From Sediminibacterium sp. (GTDB taxonomy: Bacteria; Bacteroidota; Bacteroidia; Chitinophagales; Chitinophagaceae): a stretch of 64,000 nucleotides of DNA. The stretch covers positions 64,772-128,771 of the forward strand of contig JAGOAO010000005.1 in assembly GCA_017983845.1 (NCBI GenBank), in the 5' to 3' direction. Both the position numbers and the translations under genes were made by a program. The notes beneath the pieces are model-generated. The model searched no databases. It had not been told where the DNA came from and saw only the letters and a program-made list of their open reading frames with translations. Each line of letters begins with the position of its first letter. Position 1 is the first letter of the stretch. This document shows positions 27,869 through 36,012 of this stretch, one piece after another.

Positions 27869-29320
27869 ATGTTTAAATTGAAGCTTTATTTTCTCTTTAT
27901 TGTTTTGAATTGCTCAAGCATGTCTAGTCATGCACAAATTATATCCACGCCTTTTCAAGCTTCTAATCACGCATTCAAATTTGCCAATGCATTGGAGTTT
28001 GATGGTGTAAATGATTATGTGAATGTCACTAGGCCAGTGGGAGATGATTTCACGATTGAATATTGGGTAAAGACTACGCAAGTGGGAACAGAAGGAAGTA
28101 TGTGGTATAGTGGTGTTGGTATTGTGGATGCCGAAGTAGGAGGCGGTACCAATGATTTTGGCACTGCATTGAATGGATCGAAATTGGCTTTCGGGATAGG
28201 CAATACAGATTATTCCATTATTAGTAATGCGAGTATCAATGATGGTACATGGAAGCATATTGCAGTAACACGCACTAAAAGTAGTGGGGCAATTGCAATT
28301 TACATCAATGGGGTTTTAGATAAAACGGGCACTTGTAGTAATTATGGCACTTTAAATGCACCTAGCTTTGTTCGTTTAGGCGGTATGCAAACTGCAACAA
28401 ATTATTTTGATGGTGCATTAGATGATATTAGATTTTGGAATGTGGTAAGAACACAGGCGCAGATTGCTGCAAATATGAACAAAGAATTAAATGGAGATGA
28501 AGCTGGATTGGTCGCTTATTTTAAATGCAATCAAGGTCTGCCAAATATAACCAACACTAGCATTACTACTTTATATGATGAGACAACAAATTATCATACT
28601 ACGTTGACTAATTTTACTTTGACTTCCTACAATAGTAATTTTATATTTGGGCGTTTAAATACAAATGTTGTAACCGAAGGTTTATTAATGTATGTAGATC
28701 CTGCTGTTAAAAGGTCGTATAATGGATCTGGCACAACTGTCACAGATATTAGTTTGAATGCAAACAATGGAACCTTATCGACTTCTGCTCCGGTTTTTAA
28801 TAGCGCTCCTAAAAGATTTACATTCAATGGAACCACAAATAACTTTATTAGTCTTGCTAGTTCAAAATTCAATACTACTTATACGGGTAAAACAATTATG
28901 GTCGCTGCAAAAATGGATCCTAATTTCGGTACTAGTATTTTTAGAGCATTGTTTGGTTGTTCATCAGGTAGTAGGAATTTTAATTTTTATGTATACCAGA
29001 ATGGCAGTGGCTATGTAATGCATTTTTCTGCAGGAGGTTCAGGTACTTTCAGTAATCCATTAGCTATTAACACTGGACAATGGATGATCCTTGCAGTAAC
29101 ACAGGATGCAACTATCACTAGGTATTATTTAAATGGAATTCAAGTTGGAGTAACAGATATGCCATTGGCCCAGTATGCCTCAAATACAGAAGAATATATT
29201 GGAAAGGCAGATAATTATTGGCTAGGCGATATTGGACCAATCTTGATTTATAAAAGATGTTTAGCTGAATCTGAAATTATGAAAAATTACAATGCTTTAA
29301 AAGGTAACTTAGGATTGTAA
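27869..29320 (+). CDS. Secreted protein with two LamG domains
   Basis: A 483-residue protein with a signal peptide ending at about SSHAQ (residue 23). The mature N-terminus has the FQASNHAFKF segment shared with other LamG proteins here. The first LamG domain, about residues 35-215, contains NALEFDGVNDYV, FTIEYWVKT, WKHIAVTRTK and LDDIRFWNVVRTQAQI. The second, about 305-480, contains KTIMVAAKMD, QWMILAVTQD and IGPILIYKRCLAESEI. It is the closest relative of the N-terminal part of the protein at 9709 but lacks the fibrinogen-like end. It is the last gene of the island and is convergent with feoB, whose stop lies 3 bases away. Confidence 0.87.
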   Translation: MFKLKLYFLFIVLNCSSMSSHAQIISTPFQASNHAFKFANALEFDGVNDYVNVTRPVGDDFTIEYWVKTTQVGTEGSMWYSGVGIVDAEVGGGTNDFGTALNGSKLAFGIGNTDYSIISNASINDGTWKHIAVTRTKSSGAIAIYINGVLDKTGTCSNYGTLNAPSFVRLGGMQTATNYFDGALDDIRFWNVVRTQAQIAANMNKELNGDEAGLVAYFKCNQGLPNITNTSITTLYDETTNYHTTLTNFTLTSYNSNFIFGRLNTNVVTEGLLMYVDPAVKRSYNGSGTTVTDISLNANNGTLSTSAPVFNSAPKRFTFNGTTNNFISLASSKFNTTYTGKTIMVAAKMDPNFGTSIFRALFGCSSGSRNFNFYVYQNGSGYVMHFSAGGSGTFSNPLAINTGQWMILAVTQDATITRYYLNGIQVGVTDMPLAQYASNTEEYIGKADNYWLGDIGPILIYKRCLAESEIMKNYNALKGNLGL

Positions 29321-29323
29321 TGC

Positions 29324-31432
29324 TTATTTAAAAATTACATACACCCCCCAGCTCATCACATAAGCTAGTCCAGTCATCATGACAAATTGTATAGCAGGCC
29401 ATTTCCATGAGCCTGTTTCTCTTTTTACAATAGCGAGTGTACTCATGCATTGCATTGCGAGTACATAAAAAACCATTAAGGATAGTGCAGTTGCTAAACT
29501 ATAAACAGGTTTACCATCAGGCCAAACAGAGGCGCGTAATTTTTCTCTTAAGCTGCTATTGTCATCTTCTTCCACACTGTATAAGGTCGCCATGGTGCCC
29601 ACAAATACTTCGCGTGCAGCAAAGGAGGTAATGAGTGCAATACCAATTTTCCAATCATATCCTAGTGGCTTGATGACTGGTTCAATTTGCTTGCCTAATA
29701 ACCCTGCATAAGAATTTGCGAGCTTATCGGTATGGTATTGTTTTTCTAAAACAACTTGTTGGGATGGATTGGCTTTAATGGCTATTGCATATTGTGCATC
29801 CAGTTGATCCATTTTTTTACTAGGGCCATAAGAACTTAAAAACCAAAGTAATAAACTAATCACAATAATTACTTTACCTGCGTCTACCACAAATATTTTA
29901 GCTTTTTGAATCATCGTCATACCCACATTGCCCCAGCGTGGTGCACGATATACAGGAAGCTCTAAAATAAAATAGCTTTTCTCTTTGATCTTGATAAAGA
30001 ATTTTAGAATAAAACTTGCAGCCAATGCCATCACAATGCCCAATAAGTACAATGCCATCATCACCAGCCCTTGTAAACTTAAAAAGCCAAAATACATTTT
30101 CTCGTCTATCACCAATGAAATAAGAATCGTATATACTGGTAATCTTGCACTACAACTCATGAATGGCGTTACTAAAATAGTAAGTAGACGTTCTTTTTTA
30201 TTTTCAATATTTCTTGCACTCATGATGGCAGGTACAGCACATGCAAAGCCACTAATCATGGGCATTACGCTCTTGCCATTCAATCCCACTTTACGCATGA
30301 GCTTATCACTCAAGAAACTAATTCTTGCCATATAACCCGTGTCTTCTAGCAAAGTGATGAGTCCAAATAAGATCATGATCTGTGGTACAAAAATCACGAT
30401 ACCTCCAATGCCTGCAACTAGTCCATTCACTAATAAGTCCTGCCACCAAGATTCTGGCAATACTTGATTCAAATAAGTTGTGATATTGGTGAAGATCCAT
30501 TCAATCCCATCCATTGGGAAGGATGCCATCCAAAATACGGATTGAAACAATAAGAATAAGACAGACAATAAAATGAAGTAGCCACCAATGCGGTGTAAGA
30601 AAATATTATCTAAACGATCTGTTCTTTTTTTCTTCGCAGTGGGATCGGGTTCAGTTACCCATTTTTTCATCAACTCTTGAATGCGATGATAACGTTGTAA
30701 AATCTCCTGTGCCTGTGTTTTGGTATGGTTAAAGTCGTTGTCAATTTCTATCTGCTCAATATGCGCTTGCATTTCCTGCTCCAATGGAAATGTTTCATGG
30801 TGCATTAAATAATGCAGTGCAGCATAATCACTATGTGTAGGATAGGTTTTTTTAAATGCATCAATCGCTGCAGGAGCAAGGTTTTTATTGTCAATAAAAC
30901 TTTCTTGATTTCTTGAGCGTGGCGTTTCGATAATTTGCCCTAATACTTTTTTTAACTCTGTTAGACCTTTGTTTTTTCTGGCATCTACTGCCACAACAGG
31001 AATACCTAAATCGGATTGTAATCCAACGATGTCTATTTTGATTCCTTTTTTGTGTGCTAGGTCATTCATGGTGAGCGCCAAAACCACAGGAATTTTTAAG
31101 TCAATGATTTGACTACAAAAAAGTAAATTTCTTTTTAAATTACTCGCATCTGCTACCAATAAAATCACATCTGTTTTTACGTCCTCATCTACCCCCATGA
31201 GTACCCTATAGGCCACCCATTCATCTTCTCTTTTTGGGTAGAAACTATAGGTGCCTGGAAGATCAATTAAGGTACTTGCATGTGGGCCAATCTGGATATC
31301 TCCTGTTTTTTTATCTACAGTGACGCCAGGGAAATTGCCTACTTTTTGTTGCAAGCCGGTTAGGGCATTAAAAAGCGAACTTTTTCCACTATTGGGATTC
31401 CCCACTAAGGCGATATGTATTCCTGCTTTCAC
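29324..31432 (-). CDS. feoB: Ferrous iron transporter B
   Basis: This inner-membrane Fe(II) uptake protein has an N-terminal G-protein domain: G1 GNPNSGKSS near residue 13, VGNFPGVTV switch, DLPGTYSF (G3) and a TMND-type G4. A multi-pass permease domain follows, with GYMARISFLSDKLMRKVGLNGKS, PMISGFACAVPAIMSAR and TPFMSCSARLPVY, the conserved Cys/gate regions. At about 702 residues it has normal family length. The GTG at 31432 is preferred, because the in-frame TTG at 31444 lies inside a TAGCTTTG promoter box. No feoA is adjacent and no FeoA-like domain is fused, so FeoA, if present, is elsewhere. Confidence 0.95.
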   Translation of the reverse strand: MKAGIHIALVGNPNSGKSSLFNALTGLQQKVGNFPGVTVDKKTGDIQIGPHASTLIDLPGTYSFYPKREDEWVAYRVLMGVDEDVKTDVILLVADASNLKRNLLFCSQIIDLKIPVVLALTMNDLAHKKGIKIDIVGLQSDLGIPVVAVDARKNKGLTELKKVLGQIIETPRSRNQESFIDNKNLAPAAIDAFKKTYPTHSDYAALHYLMHHETFPLEQEMQAHIEQIEIDNDFNHTKTQAQEILQRYHRIQELMKKWVTEPDPTAKKKRTDRLDNIFLHRIGGYFILLSVLFLLFQSVFWMASFPMDGIEWIFTNITTYLNQVLPESWWQDLLVNGLVAGIGGIVIFVPQIMILFGLITLLEDTGYMARISFLSDKLMRKVGLNGKSVMPMISGFACAVPAIMSARNIENKKERLLTILVTPFMSCSARLPVYTILISLVIDEKMYFGFLSLQGLVMMALYLLGIVMALAASFILKFFIKIKEKSYFILELPVYRAPRWGNVGMTMIQKAKIFVVDAGKVIIVISLLLWFLSSYGPSKKMDQLDAQYAIAIKANPSQQVVLEKQYHTDKLANSYAGLLGKQIEPVIKPLGYDWKIGIALITSFAAREVFVGTMATLYSVEEDDNSSLREKLRASVWPDGKPVYSLATALSLMVFYVLAMQCMSTLAIVKRETGSWKWPAIQFVMMTGLAYVMSWGVYVIFK

Positions 31433-31441
31433 GATTGGTCG

Positions 31442-31449
31442 CAAAGCTA
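31442..31449 (-). promoter_or_regulatory. Putative -7 box (TAGCTTTG) of feoB
   Basis: An exact match to the Bacteroidota TAnnTTTG element, placing the transcript start near 31438, about six bases before the GTG at 31432. It overlaps a TAGCTA / TAGCTA dyad (31448-31466 region) that could be an operator. No good -33 TTG at standard spacing was found. Confidence 0.45.
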
Positions 31450-31557
31450 GCTATTAAGCCTAGCTACTACTTACGAAATTAGAAATTGAAGCCATTTAAA
31501 ATCCATGACTTTTAGCAGTTTTTACAGAATTTGCCAACTAAACTAAGCTGCATTGCT

Positions 31558-31565
31558 TAATTTTG
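31558..31565 (+). promoter_or_regulatory. Putative -7 box (TAATTTTG) of the M28 peptidase gene
   Basis: An exact TAnnTTTG match with a TTTG 24 bases upstream (31530-31533), slightly longer than the usual spacing. It predicts a start near 31568 and a leader of about 15 bases, which supports ATG 31583 rather than the TTG at 31553. Confidence 0.5.
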
Positions 31566-31582
31566 TGGCTCAAACTCGAACC

Positions 31583-33226
31583 ATGCGTCAAATTAGTACC
31601 CTTCTTTTTGTTTTTGTTTCTTTTATTGGATTTGCTCAAAAGCAAACTAAGTCTGATCGTCAAATGATCAAAAATCTAAAATTGCATGTTCAATATTTAG
31701 CTAGTGATGTGCTAGAAGGCCGTCGTGCTGGTAGTTTGGGAGAACAAAAAGCAGTGGATTATATCATTGCTCAATATGAAAGTGTTGGCATGCAGCCGAT
31801 GGGACAGGATGGATTTGTTCAGGCTTTTCCTATCAATGAAGGTAAAAAATGGGGCACAGATGCGGTATTAAGCATCAATCAACAAGCAATGCAATTTGGC
31901 GCCGATTTTTTCACGGTATCTACCGGATTCAATGGTCGTTTTACAACAAAGTCTACACTGGCATTAGAAGAGGCGGGGCAGGTTTGGTTTAAGGATTTAC
32001 AAGAAGTACTTGAAGAGCAACAAAGTAATCCGCATTTTGATCTACAAGATTGGATGAAGACGACTACAAATAATATGAAAGAGAAAAATGCAAAAGCATT
32101 ATTCTTATACAATAGTGGGAGCCTAGTGGATAATATTCAATTTAATAAATTTGACACCGCTGCGCCACTTGCTATTCCGGTCGTGTATATCACTAAAGAA
32201 GGTTTTAAAAAATATTTTAATGACGCATTAGGCACATTTGATATTGATGCCAATTTAGTTTTAGAAACTCAAAATAGAATAGGAAAAAATGTGGTTGCAT
32301 ATATCAATAATAACGCAGCACATACGGTTGTATTGGGTGCACATTTGGATCATTTGGGTTACAACCAAGATAAGAATGCTTTAGATATCAATGGGGAAAT
32401 ACGCAATGGTGCGGACGACAATGCCAGTGGTACTGCGGCTTTGATAGAATTGGCTAAATTATTAAAAAAGGCATCTAGGCAAGGGGCGGATGAATACAGT
32501 AAGAACAATTATTTAATCATTCACTTCTCTGCAGAAGAGTTGGGATTGATTGGAAGTAAATATTGGTTAGAAAATCCAACCATCAAAACTAGCTTTAACT
32601 ATATGGTGAATATGGATATGGTGGGCAGGTATGATGCGGCTAAAAAAATGAGCTTAGGTGGATATGGTACTTCTAGTAAGTGGTCGGAAATCATTCAAAA
32701 AACACAGACTAATTTATTGTATACCATTGACAGTGCTGGCACTGGACCAAGTGACCATGCTAGTTTTTATAGAAAAGATATGCCAGTGTTATTTATGTTT
32801 ACAGGTAGCCATGCAGATTACCATAAAGCAACAGACGACTGGGATAAAATTAATTATGTAGGTCAAAAAGACATTTTACGTTTTGTACAAAATATTGTGA
32901 AAACAACGAATAGCTATGGCAAGCTTGATTTCTTAAAAACACGCGAAGCTGCAATGGGTCGTAGCACTAAATTTACGGTGAGCTTAGGGGTGATGCCAGA
33001 TTACGCGTATACAGGCACTGGGCTTAGGATTGAGGGTGCTTCTGCTGGTAAATTGGGCGAAAAATTAGGCTTAAAGGCGGGTGATATTTTATTGCAAATG
33101 GGAGATTATAAATTCATTGATGTGATGAGCTATATGACTACTTTATCCAAGTTTAAAAAAGGCGACACTACTTTTTTAATTTATAAAAGAGGTACAGAAG
33201 AAGTGAAAGTAGCAATTACATTCTAA
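31583..33226 (+). CDS. Secreted M28-family metallopeptidase with C-terminal PDZ domain
   Basis: A 547-residue exported zinc aminopeptidase-type enzyme. A signal peptide (MRQISTLLFVFVSFIGFAQ) precedes a domain with the M28 metal-binding motifs: GAHLDHLG, NGADDNASGTAAL, the catalytic SAEELGLIGS, NMDMVGR and a final SDHASFYRKDMPVL with a late HADYHKATD. An inserted PA-like segment lies between about residues 85 and 235. Residues about 465-545 are a PDZ domain (GLRIEGASAGKLGEKLGLKAGDILL) that probably binds peptide termini. It is monocistronic or leads the small gene at 33269 and is divergent from feoB. The substrate is unknown. Confidence 0.92.
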   Translation: MRQISTLLFVFVSFIGFAQKQTKSDRQMIKNLKLHVQYLASDVLEGRRAGSLGEQKAVDYIIAQYESVGMQPMGQDGFVQAFPINEGKKWGTDAVLSINQQAMQFGADFFTVSTGFNGRFTTKSTLALEEAGQVWFKDLQEVLEEQQSNPHFDLQDWMKTTTNNMKEKNAKALFLYNSGSLVDNIQFNKFDTAAPLAIPVVYITKEGFKKYFNDALGTFDIDANLVLETQNRIGKNVVAYINNNAAHTVVLGAHLDHLGYNQDKNALDINGEIRNGADDNASGTAALIELAKLLKKASRQGADEYSKNNYLIIHFSAEELGLIGSKYWLENPTIKTSFNYMVNMDMVGRYDAAKKMSLGGYGTSSKWSEIIQKTQTNLLYTIDSAGTGPSDHASFYRKDMPVLFMFTGSHADYHKATDDWDKINYVGQKDILRFVQNIVKTTNSYGKLDFLKTREAAMGRSTKFTVSLGVMPDYAYTGTGLRIEGASAGKLGEKLGLKAGDILLQMGDYKFIDVMSYMTTLSKFKKGDTTFLIYKRGTEEVKVAITF

Positions 33227-33268
33227 TTTTTCTTTGCGGTAAATGCATCAAAAAACTATTTTTATATT

Positions 33269-33712
33269 GTGAGTGCTAAATTAATTTTAAATCAGGAGGA
33301 GATCAATGAGCAAGACTTTGAGGGGTCTCGTATTCTTGGCATCACGGCACCTATTAAAAATTATCAGTTTTGCATTTTACTCAATCAATACATGGGCTTT
33401 GAATTTAGGTTTAATCCCAATCATGAAATTGCATTAAAGCGTAAGAATAGAACCTATTATTTTTCTATGTATGAAGGCTATGAGCCCAATACAACCATCG
33501 GACATTTTGTATATCACAATCAATTTGACGGAGAATATTTATTGCCCGAATTAAAACATATGGACTTTATCTGGTGGATCAGAGGGGAATGGATTGAAGA
33601 TGAAAAAGTGAAAGACATTTTACATACCATTCGCAATATCAAAGGCGTTCAGTTGGTTGCTGAATTAACGCCAGAACAAATCAAAAACAAAGGGCATTTG
33701 ATTTTTGAATAA
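33269..33712 (+). CDS. IPExxxVDY family protein
   Basis: A 147-residue Bacteroidota-specific protein from a GTG start. The signature appears here as LLPELKHMDFIWWIRG, a variant of IPExxxVDYxxxIxG, near residues 92-107. There is no signal peptide, so it should be cytoplasmic. Its function is unknown. It ends 2 bases before the convergent selD stop. Confidence 0.8.
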   Translation: MSAKLILNQEEINEQDFEGSRILGITAPIKNYQFCILLNQYMGFEFRFNPNHEIALKRKNRTYYFSMYEGYEPNTTIGHFVYHNQFDGEYLLPELKHMDFIWWIRGEWIEDEKVKDILHTIRNIKGVQLVAELTPEQIKNKGHLIFE

Positions 33713-33714
33713 GC

Positions 33715-34761
33715 TTACGCGTTTACTTGAATTCTCTTTTCAGCCGCTTCCGTGCAAACGCCTATGGGTGTTGTGTTTTCAATGCCTGCCTCCTTTAATA
33801 TAGTTTGTACTTCTTCCAGGGCTTCTGGAGCTACTGCAATTAATAATCCTCCATTTGTTTGCGGGTCAGGTAAAATTTGGAAAGCTTCCATTACATTCAC
33901 TTCTGTGCCAAAAGCAACTTCTTTGTTGTAGGCATTCCAATTTCTGTATGTCGCATCTGGGATTGCTTTTTGTGCAATGTATTTTCTAGCAGCATCTAAA
34001 ATGGGCAACTGATTGTAGTTGATTGTTGCGCCTAATCCACTGCCTTCCATCATTTCTAATAAATGTCCTAGTATCCCAAATCCAGTGACGTCGGTCATCG
34101 CGTGTACGCCTTTTATTTTTCCGAGTGCAGCACCTACTTTATTTAAAGTGGTCAATTGCTTCACTAGTAATTCTAAGTCGGCTGCTTCTATCAATCCTTT
34201 TTTCTGCGCTGTCGCCAAGATACCCACACCCAAAGGTTTGGTTAATAATAAAACATCTCCTGCAACAGCGCTGTTGTTTCTTTTTAAATTTTCAATCGCC
34301 ACCATTCCGTTTACAACCAATCCAAAAATGGGATCCTTGCTATCAATACTATGTCCTCCAGCCATGACGATACCTGCTTCTGCACAAATTGCCCTTGCAC
34401 CTGCCATCACTTCTTGTGCTGCTGAAACAGGGATGGTATCAATTGGCCAACCTAGTACAGCTAGCGCAAACAAAGGGTTTCCGCCCATTGCATACACGTC
34501 GCTTATCGCATTTGCTGCCGCAATTTGACCAAATTGAAAAGGATCGTCTACAATGGGTAAAAAGAAATCGGTGGTGCTAATGAACGCGTTTGTCTCATCT
34601 ATCTGATACACTGCTGCATCATCTTTTGTGTCGTTACCTACTAATAATTTAGGCGTACTAATGCCCACACTATGTTGAGCTAATATTTCTGAAAGTACTG
34701 CTGGGGCTATCTTACATCCACATCCTGCGCCCTTTGAATATTGTGTTAATGCTATTTTCAT
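33715..34761 (-). CDS. selD: Selenide, water dikinase
   Basis: It makes selenophosphate from selenide and ATP. The N-terminal LTQYSKGAGCGCK motif carries the conserved catalytic cysteine (C14 here, equivalent to Cys17 of the E. coli enzyme) and lysine K17. PurM-like ATP-binding features follow: TTDFFLPIVDDPFQFGQIAAANAISDVYAMGG, split over about residues 58-92, and DVTGFGILGHL near 225. The length of 348 residues is normal. It lies 66 bases downstream of birA on the same strand. No selA, selB, tRNA-Sec or selenouridine synthase lies in the window, so its product may serve tRNA 2-selenouridine formation elsewhere. Confidence 0.95.
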   Translation of the reverse strand: MKIALTQYSKGAGCGCKIAPAVLSEILAQHSVGISTPKLLVGNDTKDDAAVYQIDETNAFISTTDFFLPIVDDPFQFGQIAAANAISDVYAMGGNPLFALAVLGWPIDTIPVSAAQEVMAGARAICAEAGIVMAGGHSIDSKDPIFGLVVNGMVAIENLKRNNSAVAGDVLLLTKPLGVGILATAQKKGLIEAADLELLVKQLTTLNKVGAALGKIKGVHAMTDVTGFGILGHLLEMMEGSGLGATINYNQLPILDAARKYIAQKAIPDATYRNWNAYNKEVAFGTEVNVMEAFQILPDPQTNGGLLIAVAPEALEEVQTILKEAGIENTTPIGVCTEAAEKRIQVNA

Positions 34762-34827
34762 GCTCTATTATTCGCTATAATTTTAAAATCAATTGTTTAA
34801 CTAAATTTCATTTTACCCATCTCAAAT

Positions 34828-35478
34828 TTATTTTGAGTTGAACTCAATGATATGTTGATCGAATTGTTGCATTGTCTTTTCATCTCCATTGCTTTGCCAT
34901 TCCAGAATGGACGCATTCAATGACTTTGTCAATGATTCCTGCAAAGAAAGGATTTCCCAGTCGCGTCCGGTAATTTGTTTTAAAGAAACCGGGTTGGGCG
35001 CGTCCGGTGAAAACACAGTTTGATTGATATTGATCCCTATCCCCACCACCGACCATGTCCACTCCGTCCCCCTAACTAGATTTTCGATCAAGATGCCTCC
35101 TGCCTTTCTGTCACGCCAATAAATATCATTTGGACGTTTTATCTTGGTATCGCCATTGGTGTATCCATCAAAAAAACTGCGAATGCCTAGTGCAATGGCT
35201 GCCGAAAACCCAATTTGGTGGGTTGGTGACCATTTTTTGAGCGAATCCAACTGTTTTAATTCCAAAATATAGGTGCAAAGCAAGTTTTGACCCTTTGTGC
35301 TCTCCCAAACACGTCCATGTTGTCCTTTTCCATGGGTTTGAAAATCGGCTCGAAAACAACTGCCAGACTTGGCTAAACCATCCTTGATTTGTGCCATGGC
35401 ATAGATATTGGTACTATCTACTAAAGGCAGTTCTATGAGCGGTTCACCCAAAATGTTAAATGGTGTGGCTAGTGGCAA
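34828..35478 (-). CDS. birA: Biotin--[acetyl-CoA-carboxylase] ligase
   Basis: This enzyme activates biotin as biotinyl-AMP and attaches it to the biotin carboxyl carrier protein. The 216-residue protein is the catalytic domain only, without the N-terminal DNA-binding domain of regulatory BirA. Visible motifs are VDSTNIYA, the GKGQHGRVWES adenylate loop (the usual GRGRxGRxW with substitutions), KRPNDIYW and KAGGILIE with VVGIGININQ. The start is uncertain: TTG 35478 is used, but a TTG nine codons later is also possible. It is divergent from rsfS, and the two 5' ends almost overlap. It probably shares a transcript with selD. Confidence 0.93.
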   Translation of the reverse strand: MPLATPFNILGEPLIELPLVDSTNIYAMAQIKDGLAKSGSCFRADFQTHGKGQHGRVWESTKGQNLLCTYILELKQLDSLKKWSPTHQIGFSAAIALGIRSFFDGYTNGDTKIKRPNDIYWRDRKAGGILIENLVRGTEWTWSVVGIGININQTVFSPDAPNPVSLKQITGRDWEILSLQESLTKSLNASILEWQSNGDEKTMQQFDQHIIEFNSK

Positions 35479-35486
35479 AGAATTGT

Positions 35487-35494
35487 TATTTTTG
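35487..35494 (+). promoter_or_regulatory. Putative -7 box (TATTTTTG) of rsfS
   Basis: An exact TAnnTTTG match, predicting a transcript start near 35498. This excludes the in-frame ATG at 35460 as the rsfS start and leaves TTG 35541 as the first candidate start codon downstream. Confidence 0.5.
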
Positions 35495-35540
35495 TAAAGT
35501 TAGTTTAGAAACAGGATTTAACACATTAAAAATAAGCGCA

Positions 35541-35945
35541 TTGGAACAACTTTCTTCTTTAAATGACCGTAAAAAAAGTACGGTAACGAGGCTCACTAGA
35601 AGCTCTAAAATTTTCAAAACTATTATCCAGGCCATCTTGGACAAAAAAGGAGAAAATGTCATTAGCCTTGATCTTAAAAAAGTACATGAGGCAGCAGCAG
35701 ATTTCTTCATTATTTGTGAAGCAAACAATACCACACAGTTAAAAGCCATCGCCGATTTTATCGACTATGAAGTAAAAAACAAATGTGGCGATCTCCCATA
35801 TAAAACAGAAGGCAAACAGGGTGGACAATGGTTGCTCATTGATTATATCAATGTAGTGGTTCATATTATGCACCCAGAAGCACGTGGTTTTTACAAGTTA
35901 GAGGAATTATGGAGCGATGCAGATGCGAAAACACATGAGGATTAA
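35541..35945 (+). CDS. rsfS: Ribosome silencing factor RsfS (Iojap family)
   Basis: It binds ribosomal protein uL14 and blocks subunit joining under starvation. The conserved domain covers KTIIQAILDKKGENVISLDL, the DFFIICEANNTTQLKAIADFI motif, PYKTEGKQGGQWLLIDYINVVVHIM and the C-terminal YKLEELWSDA. The TTG at 35541 (134 residues) is preferred, because the longer in-frame ATG at 35460 would overlap the divergent birA start and lies upstream of the putative promoter box. ftsH follows after 67 bases, and the rsfS-ftsH order is common in Bacteroidota. Confidence 0.93.
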   Translation: MEQLSSLNDRKKSTVTRLTRSSKIFKTIIQAILDKKGENVISLDLKKVHEAAADFFIICEANNTTQLKAIADFIDYEVKNKCGDLPYKTEGKQGGQWLLIDYINVVVHIMHPEARGFYKLEELWSDADAKTHED

Positions 35946-36012
35946 TTGATCAAAGCATCAACAAAATTCAATTCTTCTTGTTTATATTAAAAGCAGTAAC
36001 AGCAATTATACT

